NCBI GenBank assembly: GCA_910585615.1
Contig: CAJUFO010000054.1
Coordinates: forward strand, 1 to 25,008
Source: an uncultured Acetatifactor sp.
Lineage (GTDB): Bacteria > Bacillota > Clostridia > Lachnospirales > Lachnospiraceae
Reading direction: 5' to 3'
DNA length: 25,008 bases
Position numbers and translations under genes: made by a program. The notes under the pieces are model-generated. The model searched no databases and had not been told where the DNA came from. It saw only the letters and a program-made list of their open reading frames with translations. Below, piece after piece: positions 8,906 to 16,083 of the stretch; positions within the stretch are counted from its first letter, which is position 1; each line of letters starts with the position of its first letter.

Positions 8906-9967
8906 TTACCGCTTCCCCTCTCCGTCCTGAGGCAGTCCCCCGCTGCTCTCCCTGATGCAGTAGAGCGGCAGATGCTCCCGCCGGATGGGGATGTCGATTT
9001 GGCTGTTGCAGGCCAGCAGCATGATGTCCAGCGCCGTCTCCGCCATCTCCATGGAAGGAACGTCCACGGAGGAGAGCGGAGGCCTATTGTATTTCAGAAT
9101 CCCCGATTCCTCAAAGAATATGATCCTTACGTCCTCCGGAACCCGGATGCCATTGTCCTGGCAGTAGTCCATGATGCCGCCGGCCAGCCTGGAATCCGCC
9201 ACCAGCCAGGCCGAGGGCAGTTCGATTTTGGAGAGCACTTCCCTGGCCGCCCCATAGCCGTTCTCATAACTGCTGCACCCCAGGTACACGTTCCAGTCTT
9301 CCTTCACCCGGATGTTGCGGCTCCTGCATCCCACCATGAAGCCTGCCTCCATCTTCCTCTCGGCACGGCTGTTGTTGTCAAAGCCGATGAACGCCGCCGT
9401 CTTGATCCCCGGAGCGGCCATATAGGCAATGCACTGCTCCCCCGACCGGTAGCTGTCCATCATGACGCAGTGGAATTTCGTGCTCTCCCTGCCGATGAGG
9501 ATGATGGGGATGGTATAGTCTCCTGCCTCCAGCGCTTCCTGGTCTTCCGAAGACAGGCCGCTGATGACGGCCCCGCTGATCCGGTTGCCGGACAGCATCT
9601 CCCCATGGCGCATCAGCTCCCCCGGCCTGTAGGGCTGTATCATCACTTCCACCCTGCATTCCCGCTTCTCCGAGGCCTCGTAGACCCCCCGGATGAACCT
9701 TCCCACGCGGGAATTCAGATTGTCGGTCCTCCAGAATATGGCCAGCACATAGGGGACTTCCTCCTCCGCCTGGCGCAGCCGCCTGGCGTAGATGTTGGGC
9801 CGGTAATTCAGCTCCCTGGCCGCATCCCACACCTTTTTCTGGGTCTCCTTTGAGATGCGGATTCTGTCTCCCCTTCCGCCCAGCACCACCGAGACCGTGC
9901 TCTGGGATACCCCCACCTTCTCGGCTATCTCTTTGATCTGCGCTCCTGCCGTCTTTTTCGTCTCCAT
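8906..9967 (-). CDS. LacI/GalR-family transcriptional regulator
   Basis: A 353-aa regulator. Residues 10-66 form the LacI helix-turn-helix and hinge, with the signature IKEIAEKVGVSQSTVSVVLG and the hinge-type motif LNYRPNIYARRLRQ. The rest is a periplasmic-binding-protein-like effector domain (about 70-340). Family members usually repress sugar genes and release DNA when an inducing sugar binds. AAGGGG lies eight bases before the ATG. It has its own promoter (10010-10038) and terminator (8855-8892), and sits between the importer and glycosidase genes. Three to four matching CG-centred palindromes in the locus are its most likely targets. None was seen in its own promoter, so autoregulation is not evident. 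The effector is unknown; a xylo- or arabinoxylo-oligosaccharide fits the neighbours. Confidence 0.93.
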   Translation of the reverse strand: METKKTAGAQIKEIAEKVGVSQSTVSVVLGGRGDRIRISKETQKKVWDAARELNYRPNIYARRLRQAEEEVPYVLAIFWRTDNLNSRVGRFIRGVYEASEKRECRVEVMIQPYRPGELMRHGEMLSGNRISGAVISGLSSEDQEALEAGDYTIPIILIGRESTKFHCVMMDSYRSGEQCIAYMAAPGIKTAAFIGFDNNSRAERKMEAGFMVGCRSRNIRVKEDWNVYLGCSSYENGYGAAREVLSKIELPSAWLVADSRLAGGIMDYCQDNGIRVPEDVRIIFFEESGILKYNRPPLSSVDVPSMEMAETALDIMLLACNSQIDIPIRREHLPLYCIRESSGGLPQDGEGKR

Positions 9968-10009
9968 ATCACGATCCCCTTATCCAATCCAGCTTTGATG
10001 AATAGTATC

Positions 10010-10038
10010 AGTTTATCCTCTCCCCTGCATTCTGTCAA
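10010..10038 (-). promoter_or_regulatory. Sigma-A promoter of the LacI gene
   Basis: On the minus strand TTGACA (10038-10033) is followed by a 17-base spacer and TAAACT (10015-10010). The start codon is about 40 bases downstream. The -35 is perfect and the -10 matches 4 of 6. Confidence 0.6.
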
Positions 10039-10092
10039 TGGTTTAATACAGCTATCTCTCCCGGCTTTCGTGAATGGAGCTTATTTGACATC

Positions 10093-10126
10093 GGGGACCG
10101 ACATCAACAGCTCTATGACGGTCCCC
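10093..10126 (-). terminator. Hairpin after the binding-protein gene (weak terminator or 3' stabiliser)
   Basis: GGGGACCG (10093-10100) and CGGTCCCC (10119-10126) are perfect 8-bp inverted arms around an 18-base loop, 15 bases after the binding-protein stop. No T-run follows on the minus strand, so it may protect the mRNA 3' end rather than terminate. Confidence 0.4.
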
Positions 10127-10140
10127 CATGCATTACATCC

Positions 10141-11976
10141 TTAATTCCCTTTTCTTACATCAATCACTTTCTGGTACTTCTGGCAGTCGAACTCATACAG
10201 CTCTTCGAATCCCAGACCGTTCATCTTGTCCTTCATTTCGGTCCACATCTGGTCAAATTCCGCTTTGTCCTTGGCCATGATCATCCTCCAGGAAGCATCC
10301 TTCAGCTCCTGTCCGCACTGGCTCCTGACCAGGGCTATGTCCGTGGTATCGCTCTCCAGCACCACATTCACATTGGCCACTACCTTCATCAGGCCATTGT
10401 CCTGATAGTACTGCGTCTGATTGTCCGTGCCGTATTTCTCGGCCCATTCCACCCATCTCTGCTCCTTGGGCTTCTCCTGCTGGGAGGACCAGTAGCCGAA
10501 GCTGTAAGGCTCGTTGGTCCTGGGATTGATGGCCATGGAGCCCACGATATACTGGTTCAGCTTCTGGGTTCCATCATTGAAGCTTCCGCCGCCCCACTCT
10601 GCGGGCAGTTCCTTTTCACCGTTCATATACGCGGTCGCGTCCTCCGGCTGTACGAAGCGGCCGTCTTCCATCACGTAGTTGATTCCCTCGATGCCGTACC
10701 ACATGGTGGCCACGCCCTCAGCGCTGGCCATCCAGTCCAGCATGTCCATGATTCTCTTTTCCTTCTCTCCCTCCACCTGGGAGCCCACGCCCCATACGCG
10801 GCCGGAACCATAGTAGGAATCCGCCACCTGGTAGATATTCATATCGCTGATAGGCACGTTCACGAAGCCCTTGCCGGCAGCTCTGTCCTCATCGGTGAGG
10901 TTGATGCTGGCCAGGCTCATCTCCCAGTTGTACCACAGCAGGAATTTCCTGTAGTTGCGGAGCTTCTGATTGTCCGTGGTGGCCCAGTCCTGGGTGCTGG
11001 AATCCGGATCGATCAGCCCTCTCTGGTTGGCCTCGAAGAAGAAGTTCAGCAGCTTGTAATAAGCGCCGTTCTCGTCGATGATGGACATCATGGTGTTGTC
11101 ATTGCCCAGCAGCACGGAGTCTCTGCCTTCCTGTCCGTACCATTTACAGGTCTGCAGGATGTTCTCCATCCCGAAGCCGTCCCAGTCCTTCCAGAGGGAG
11201 ATGGCGTAGGCGGAATCTCCGTCCTTGTTGGTAGGATGGTTCTGCTGCATCTGCTCCAGCACATCCAGCAGCTCGTCCAGGTTCTTGATCTCCGGGGAGC
11301 CCAGCTCCTTATAGTAGTCCCATGGCAGGCACACGGAGGAGAAAGGAATGCTCTCGGAATAGGTGTCCGCGGAAGTGTTGGTCATCTCGCTGGGGATGCC
11401 GTACACCTTGGAGCCGTCCCCCACCTGGCCGTTCCAGGCATCGATCTGGTCCTTGAACACAGCCAGATTCTCGTAATTGTAAATGGAACCTGTGATATCC
11501 TTCACCAGCCCGGCTTCCACGCACTCGATGAAGTCGGCATTATCCAGCAGTATCACATCTCCCAGATTGCCGTTGCTGACCCTTGTCTGGTACAGGCCGG
11601 CCCCGTCGCCGGATACCTGCGGCGCCAGTATGCTCAGCTCCAGGCCGAACTTCTCCGCCATCATCTTGGCGTACCATCCGCTCTGAATGCCGTGATAGTT
11701 TGCCGCCACATCGTACACTTCAATCTGAATCAGGTCGTCGGCCGCATATCCGCCTTCCGGAGCGCCTCCCTCCGGGGCGCCCGCCTCCGAATCCCCGGGG
11801 TCCGCGTCCTCCGAACCGGAAGCCTCCCCGCCTGCGGGCTCCTGCTCTTCACTGCCGGATTCTCCGGGCGTCTCCTGGGAGCTTTGTGACCCCCCAGCCT
11901 CTTTGTCCCCGCATCCCGCTGCTCCCAGGGCCATCATGGCCGCGAGGCTTAATGCAACTGCTTTTTTCCACTTCAT
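10141..11976 (-). CDS. ABC transporter substrate-binding lipoprotein (LipO/YtcQ type)
   Basis: A 611-aa extracellular solute-binding protein that captures oligosaccharide outside the cell for the two neighbouring permeases. It has a charged N-terminus, a hydrophobic core and a lipobox ending AAGC, with lipidated Cys at residue 22. A low-complexity Glu/Gly/Ser/Pro tether follows (about 25-80, including a doubled GAPEGG), then a large binding domain starting near IQIEVYDVAANY. Length fits the long LipO/YtcQ-like binding proteins that pair with LplB/LplC-like permeases. AAGGAGG lies seven bases before the ATG. It is 50 bp downstream of the second permease and is the last gene of the importer operon. 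It is the only clearly exported protein in the hydrolase locus. The ligand is not readable from sequence. Confidence 0.93.
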   Translation of the reverse strand: MKWKKAVALSLAAMMALGAAGCGDKEAGGSQSSQETPGESGSEEQEPAGGEASGSEDADPGDSEAGAPEGGAPEGGYAADDLIQIEVYDVAANYHGIQSGWYAKMMAEKFGLELSILAPQVSGDGAGLYQTRVSNGNLGDVILLDNADFIECVEAGLVKDITGSIYNYENLAVFKDQIDAWNGQVGDGSKVYGIPSEMTNTSADTYSESIPFSSVCLPWDYYKELGSPEIKNLDELLDVLEQMQQNHPTNKDGDSAYAISLWKDWDGFGMENILQTCKWYGQEGRDSVLLGNDNTMMSIIDENGAYYKLLNFFFEANQRGLIDPDSSTQDWATTDNQKLRNYRKFLLWYNWEMSLASINLTDEDRAAGKGFVNVPISDMNIYQVADSYYGSGRVWGVGSQVEGEKEKRIMDMLDWMASAEGVATMWYGIEGINYVMEDGRFVQPEDATAYMNGEKELPAEWGGGSFNDGTQKLNQYIVGSMAINPRTNEPYSFGYWSSQQEKPKEQRWVEWAEKYGTDNQTQYYQDNGLMKVVANVNVVLESDTTDIALVRSQCGQELKDASWRMIMAKDKAEFDQMWTEMKDKMNGLGFEELYEFDCQKYQKVIDVRKGN

Positions 11977-12026
11977 AATAAATCCTCCTTATATTGTTTT
12001 CGTGGCTTATATCTGTTGATCCATGG

Positions 12027-12950
12027 TTACCCTTTTACCGCGCCGATCATGATTCCCTTGACGAAGAACCGCTGGAAGAAAGGATACACCAGCAGAATCG
12101 GCGTCACTACGATAATCGTCACCGTCATCCGGACGGAAGTGGCCGTCTGGGCGGTGGACAGGGCCTGCTGTATAGCATCGCTGCCCGCATTGGAGGTCAG
12201 CAGCGAAGCCAGCGAGTTGGCCTGGTTGATGTACTGGTACAGAACGAACTGCAATGTGTGGAGCTGCGTATCCGTCATCAGGAGCAGCGTATCCTGGAAG
12301 GAGTTCCACTGTCCCACGGCGGTGAAGATCGCCACCGTGGCCAGAATGGGCTTGATGATGGGGAGCACCACGGAGGCAAAGACCCGCAGGGTCCCCGCGC
12401 CGTCAATCTCCGCCGCGTCCTGCAGTTCCCTGGGCGTGGATTCCACATAGGTTTTCACCAGTATCACGTTGAAGGGCGACACCAGCGCCGGCAGCACGTA
12501 GGCCAGGAAATTGTTGGTCAGGTGCAGGTTCCTCATAGTGATATACCAGGGGATGATGCCCGCGTTGAAATACATGGTCAATATGATGAAACGATACCAC
12601 AGCTTCCTCTTCCACATGGTCTCCCTGGTGAACATATACCCCAGGAAGGCTGCCATCAGCACCGTGAGGGCAGTTCCGATGAACGTCCTGGCCACCGAAA
12701 TCTTGGCCGCCTGCAGCAGCCCCGGAATCTGGATGGCATTGACGTAATTGGTGAAATGGACGCCCTGGGGCCAGAAAAGAATCTTCCCCTTGTCGCTCAG
12801 GTCATTGGCGCTGATGGTGTTTACAAATATGTAATAAAACGGATAGGCGCAGACCAAAGCGAACAATGCGTACACGATGTAGGTAATGACGCTGATGGCG
12901 TAATCTCCCACGCTGCGCTTCATCTTGACTTTCCTGCTCTTCTCTTTCAT
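12027..12950 (-). CDS. ABC sugar permease, YtcP/LplC-like
   Basis: A 307-aa integral membrane permease of the MalG/LplC class, one half of the membrane channel of a CUT1-type carbohydrate importer. About six transmembrane segments are visible, starting with YAISVITYIVYALFALVCAY. The EAA loop that contacts the ATPase is at about 205-235 (RELQDAAEIDGAG...LPIIKPI). Its Shine-Dalgarno AGGAGG overlaps the stop codon of the upstream permease (TAGGAGG), so translation of the pair is likely coupled. No ATPase gene is present in the operon. Confidence 0.93.
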   Translation of the reverse strand: MKEKSRKVKMKRSVGDYAISVITYIVYALFALVCAYPFYYIFVNTISANDLSDKGKILFWPQGVHFTNYVNAIQIPGLLQAAKISVARTFIGTALTVLMAAFLGYMFTRETMWKRKLWYRFIILTMYFNAGIIPWYITMRNLHLTNNFLAYVLPALVSPFNVILVKTYVESTPRELQDAAEIDGAGTLRVFASVVLPIIKPILATVAIFTAVGQWNSFQDTLLLMTDTQLHTLQFVLYQYINQANSLASLLTSNAGSDAIQQALSTAQTATSVRMTVTIIVVTPILLVYPFFQRFFVKGIMIGAVKG

Positions 12951-12962
12951 CCCGATCTCCTC

Positions 12963-13877
12963 CTACATAAAGCTTTCGCCGCGGACCAGTTTCGCCAGTT
13001 TGTTTGCCACACACAGCAGCACGATGCTGACAACGCTCTTCAACATACTCAGCGCCGTGGAGACGGAATAGCTGCCGCTTCCCATGGCCAGATTGTACAC
13101 ATACAAGTCGAGCACCTGTATCGCTTCCTTATTAAAAGAGTTCTGGAATACAAAATACTGCTCCATGCCGTTGGAGAGGAAATTGGAGATGCTCAGCATC
13201 AGCAATACCGTGTATGTAGGCAGGATGCTGGGGATGGTAATATGCCAGATAAGCTGCATCCTGGTAGCCCCGTCCACCCTGGCCGCCTCGTAAAGCTCCT
13301 CGTCGATGCCCGATATGGCCGCTATGTACATGATCGCCGACCACCCCAGGCTCTTCCAGGTGCCCCACAGCCACATGGTGCTCCACACATGCTTCGAGGA
13401 CTGCAGGAACAGAATCGGCTGATCAATGATCCCCACCTTCATCAGCATGCTGTTGGCCATGCCGTTGCTGGAAAGCAGATTGTAGGCTATGGAGAACACC
13501 AGCACCCAGCTGACGAAGTTGGGGAGCGTGGTGATCGTCTGCACGGCCTTCCGGAAAGGCATGCACTTGATCTCATTCAAAAAGATAGCGAAGATCATAG
13601 GCAGCCAGGAGGTGAGGATCGACAGGCCGCTCATGGCGAAGGTATTGCGCATGACCAGCAGCGTCTGCTCCAGCCGGATTGGATTGTCCACCAGGTACTT
13701 GAACCACTTCAGCCCCTGGAAATCATCGAAGGAAAAGGGCCTGGGCGGACGGTAATCGAAAAAAGCATAAATCCATCCGTAAAGCGGATAATAGGAAAAC
13801 ACTGCCACCAGAATCAGGAAGGGCAGTATATAGAGGAACTCTCTGTAGGACCTCAGTTTCTTCTTGTTGTTCATCAT
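12963..13877 (-). CDS. ABC sugar permease, LplB/YteP-like
   Basis: A permease of the MalF/LplB class (304 aa from the chosen start), partner of the adjacent LplC-like protein. Hydrophobic segments begin at FLYILPFLILVAVFSYYPLY, and the ATPase-docking EAA loop reads EELYEAARVDGATRMQLIWH...IP. I use the ATG at 13877 because AGGAGG (13892-13887) lies nine bases upstream; an ATG at 13904 would put that ribosome-binding site inside the gene. It is the first gene of the importer operon, with a clear promoter at 13939-13968. It ends 12 bp before the next permease. Confidence 0.92.
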   Translation of the reverse strand: MMNNKKKLRSYREFLYILPFLILVAVFSYYPLYGWIYAFFDYRPPRPFSFDDFQGLKWFKYLVDNPIRLEQTLLVMRNTFAMSGLSILTSWLPMIFAIFLNEIKCMPFRKAVQTITTLPNFVSWVLVFSIAYNLLSSNGMANSMLMKVGIIDQPILFLQSSKHVWSTMWLWGTWKSLGWSAIMYIAAISGIDEELYEAARVDGATRMQLIWHITIPSILPTYTVLLMLSISNFLSNGMEQYFVFQNSFNKEAIQVLDLYVYNLAMGSGSYSVSTALSMLKSVVSIVLLCVANKLAKLVRGESFM

Positions 13878-13938
13878 ACCTTTCTTCCTCCTAAAGCCGG
13901 ACATGCCTTTGTCTGCTTTCGATAAGTTCTATATTGCT

Positions 13939-13968
13939 ATCATACTGCTATTCCGTTGTAGCTGTCAA
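13939..13968 (-). promoter_or_regulatory. Sigma-A promoter of the ABC importer operon
   Basis: On the minus strand TTGACA (13968-13963), an 18-base spacer and TATGAT (13944-13939). The spacer is almost exactly filled by a LacI-type palindrome (13946-13963). A second inverted repeat, ATTGCTAT (13933-13940) with ATAGCAAT (13968-13975), brackets the whole promoter. Confidence 0.7.
13946..13963. promoter_or_regulatory. LacI-type operator inside the ABC promoter
   Basis: TGCTATTCCGTTGTAGCT is centred on CG and matches the site before the GH39-GH43 gene at 15 of 18 positions. Occupancy would cover the spacer between -35 and -10 and block RNA polymerase. Confidence 0.55.
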
Positions 13969-13993
13969 TAGCAATTTAAATTATTTTTATTTT

Positions 13994-15703
13994 TTAGTTG
14001 TTTTCCACAAATCCCAGGCTGCCGTCAGGATTGCGCCGAAACTGCTTCACATACTCCCATCCCAGCGCCGGGTCCATCTGGGCTATGTCATGCCCTTTTT
14101 CATGCATGATCACATAATTGTACAGATTCAGCCGCCTCTCGTCCGTCGTGTAGAACCGCTGCACGTCATAGTAATGCCCCGGATGCCTCTCCGAAGGGCG
14201 GATCCTCTCCTGCACCTGGCCCGGCACGCCGCAGCCGCAGACATCCGGCTCCTCCGCGGGCGGTGTCTCCTCCACCGCAATGTGGTTGTAGGCCTTCCAG
14301 AAGTCATACTGGTACTGCTGGGTGGACTTGGCGCAGACCGGATAGGAGGGCTCCCTGGTCCCGTAGGTATACCACACCGGCATGAGATAGTCGTACTCCT
14401 TTTTCTTCTCCATGGCCAGGCGGAAAGGGACTATATCCTGATAGTCCACCTCGCTGGGGCCCACGCGCTTCCCGGGCCAGTTGGAGTCGATATGGCAGAT
14501 GGCGGCAATCCTGTCCGGGTGCAGCAGCGCCACCACCTGGGCATGGGCGGCCCCATTGCTGAAGCCCGAGAGATAGACCCTCCGGGGATCCACCGGATAG
14601 CGGGCAATCATATAGTCGATGAGAGCCATGGCGAAGCCCACATCGTCTGCGGCCTCCGGATCCTCCAGGGAGCTGTTCCACTGGGTCCGGTTGGTCCCCC
14701 AGGGGTAGACCGTGATGAAGCCCTCCCGCTCCCCCAGCTCATGGAACTTGCTCATCTCCGCAGCCTCCGCCGGATTGTCGGAGGCCCCGTGGAAGAACAT
14801 CATCAGCGGCACCTTCCGCTCCGGATGCTCCTTCACCTGCCGGGGCACGCTGGTGAACCAGGTGTGGGGCGTCCTCACAGGTTCCTCCAGCCTGGTGTCC
14901 TCCAGGAAGATTTCGAAGCCTGCCCCCTGAAAGTCCATCCGGGGCTCCATATCCCCGTATGCATCCGTGTCCGGGCGGCGCACCCTGGAGAAAAGGAGCT
15001 TCCAGGCATCCGCAATAAGCTCCCCTGTCCCTCTCCCGCCCTTCTCCTGCAGGATCCGTCTGGCGGGATTCCTCTTATCGCAGTAGACCGCCGCCTCCCC
15101 CTCTTCTCCGGCAGGGGACGCTTCGTTCACGATCCGGAAATAGTTCAGGGCCTCCCGGCTGCAGTCCACCAGATAGGCCGCCATGGGCGCCCACAGGGCC
15201 TTCCTCCTGGCCGCCTCGCACAGATGGCCGCCCACGGACAGGATGCCGGCGATGTTCCTGGCCGTACAGGCCGCCAGGGTGCAGGCCATGGAAGCGCCGC
15301 TCCCCAGCCCGATCAGGTATCTGGTATCGTTCATGGGATGCCAGACGCTCATCATGGCCTCATGGGTGGGGATTCCGCCGGGATGGCACTTCAGAGGCTC
15401 CTCCGTCTCCCGGCTGCAGGCGTCCTGGAAGCGCCGAAATGCCGCCAGGTCGTCCTCCCCCTCTTCCAGCCCGTAATTCCAGCCGCCCCTTACAGGATTG
15501 GGAAAGGCCAGGATCGCCTCCTTCTCCTCCGCCAGCTCCCGCATGCCCTGCTCCTCCAGAAGCTCCCGCACCGAGGCCTCGTCCTCCCCGTCCCGGAGCA
15601 CGGTGATCAGGCTGCGCTTAAAAGCGGTACGCCTCTCCTGGTCCGGAAAATACAGATACATGCTCCTGCCGATGTCCTTCAGTTCCTTGTACACAAGTCC
15701 CAT
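13994..15703 (-). CDS. Two-domain alpha/beta hydrolase (PHB-depolymerase-like esterase) with degenerate first domain
   Basis: A 569-aa predicted esterase. The C-terminal half (about 265-569) is a PHB-depolymerase/LpqC-like alpha/beta hydrolase, a group that includes CE1 feruloyl and acetyl-xylan esterases. It shows MMFFHGASDN, nucleophile S382 in SGFSNGAA and probable catalytic H538 in EKGHD. The N-terminal half (about 15-190) resembles the same fold: YLYFPDQERR, ILAFPNP and an elbow-like IGLGSGASMA, where the nucleophile position (134) is Gly. It therefore looks like an inactive duplicate. No signal peptide. GGAGGT lies six bases before the ATG. It lies upstream of the importer operon (116 bp to the permease start, with a promoter between) and has a LacI-type site 59 bp upstream. 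The fold is secure; the substrate and the pseudo-domain are inference. Confidence 0.82.
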   Translation of the reverse strand: MGLVYKELKDIGRSMYLYFPDQERRTAFKRSLITVLRDGEDEASVRELLEEQGMRELAEEKEAILAFPNPVRGGWNYGLEEGEDDLAAFRRFQDACSRETEEPLKCHPGGIPTHEAMMSVWHPMNDTRYLIGLGSGASMACTLAACTARNIAGILSVGGHLCEAARRKALWAPMAAYLVDCSREALNYFRIVNEASPAGEEGEAAVYCDKRNPARRILQEKGGRGTGELIADAWKLLFSRVRRPDTDAYGDMEPRMDFQGAGFEIFLEDTRLEEPVRTPHTWFTSVPRQVKEHPERKVPLMMFFHGASDNPAEAAEMSKFHELGEREGFITVYPWGTNRTQWNSSLEDPEAADDVGFAMALIDYMIARYPVDPRRVYLSGFSNGAAHAQVVALLHPDRIAAICHIDSNWPGKRVGPSEVDYQDIVPFRLAMEKKKEYDYLMPVWYTYGTREPSYPVCAKSTQQYQYDFWKAYNHIAVEETPPAEEPDVCGCGVPGQVQERIRPSERHPGHYYDVQRFYTTDERRLNLYNYVIMHEKGHDIAQMDPALGWEYVKQFRRNPDGSLGFVENN

Positions 15704-15761
15704 TCCTGCACCTCCATGCTGCGCCCTCTTCGGGAGACCTTTCCCGCCCCCTTGGGCAGTT

Positions 15762-15779
15762 TGCTAAATCGTTATTGCA
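15762..15779. promoter_or_regulatory. LacI-type operator upstream of the two-domain esterase
   Basis: TGCTAAATCGTTATTGCA is centred on CG and extends as TTGC...GCAA. It matches the GH39-GH43 operator at 13 of 18 positions. It lies about 60 bp before the esterase start. I could not find a convincing sigma-A promoter beside it on the minus strand. Confidence 0.5.
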
Positions 15780-15904
15780 ACTTAAGCGCAATCTAATCTA
15801 CATGCTTTGTCAATGTGCATTGTGCAAAAAGGAAAGCTCAAAATTTTAGCACATTTTTTCTTTCTCATTCTGACTATGTCCTTATTTATCATGGCATTTT
15901 TGCT

Positions 15905-15922
15905 TGCTAATTCGTTATAGTT
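15905..15922. promoter_or_regulatory. Weaker LacI-type site beside the MATE promoter
   Basis: TGCTAATTCGTTATAGTT shares the TGCTA, CGTT and TAG blocks of the other sites but lacks the closing half. It ends five bases before the -35 of the MATE promoter. Confidence 0.35.
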
Positions 15923-15927
15923 TTCTG

Positions 15928-15956
15928 TTGACAGAAAATCCTCCCCATGTTATACT
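15928..15956 (+). promoter_or_regulatory. Strong sigma-A promoter for the MATE-hydrolase operon
   Basis: TTGACA (15928-15933), exactly 17 bases, then TATACT (15951-15956). Transcription would start near 15963, giving a leader of about 120 bases before the MATE ATG. Confidence 0.72.
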
Positions 15957-16016
15957 GCATAACGCTGAATCCTGCCTAATGTAATCATGCGATTGAATCA
16001 GCCAGCGTTATGCAGT
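15954..16016. repeat. 14-bp inverted repeat over the MATE transcription start
   Basis: ACTGCATAACGCTG (15954-15967) and CAGCGTTATGCAGT (16003-16016) are perfect inverse complements 35 bases apart. The left arm overlaps the -10 and the expected start site. A related direct copy, CGTTAAGCAGT, lies at 16039-16049. Centre spacings of about 52 and 33 bp are near whole helical turns, which fits protein binding on one DNA face. Confidence 0.6.
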
Positions 16017-16020
16017 CTGG

Positions 16021-16037
16021 TTTCACGGCAAGTGAAA
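16021..16037. promoter_or_regulatory. 17-bp palindrome in the MATE leader
   Basis: TTTCACGGCAAGTGAAA has perfect 6-bp arms around five bases. It lies just before a second -10-like TATAAT (16049-16054) that has no good -35, so it may be an activator or repressor site for a second promoter, or a small leader hairpin. Confidence 0.4.
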
Positions 16038-16083
16038 TCGTTAAGCAGTATAATATGCAGAGCAACAGGAAAGGAATTTGCAT

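Larger units (their letters stand above)
15704..16083. other. 380-bp divergent regulatory region with no gene
   Basis: An AT-rich gap between the leftward esterase and the rightward MATE gene. It contains two LacI-type sites (15762-15779, 15905-15922), a strong rightward promoter (15928-15956), a 14-bp inverted repeat pair, a 17-bp palindrome and a second TATAAT. No ORF is supported. Confidence 0.8.

Noticed and set aside
13878..13904. Upstream ATG of the LplB-like permease at 13904
   Set aside because: The ribosome-binding site would lie inside the coding sequence; the ATG at 13877 is correctly spaced from it.
15785..15813. TTGACA on the minus strand as -35 of the two-domain esterase
   Set aside because: No acceptable -10 occurs at 15-19 bases; AATCTA/TAGATT boxes are too close.
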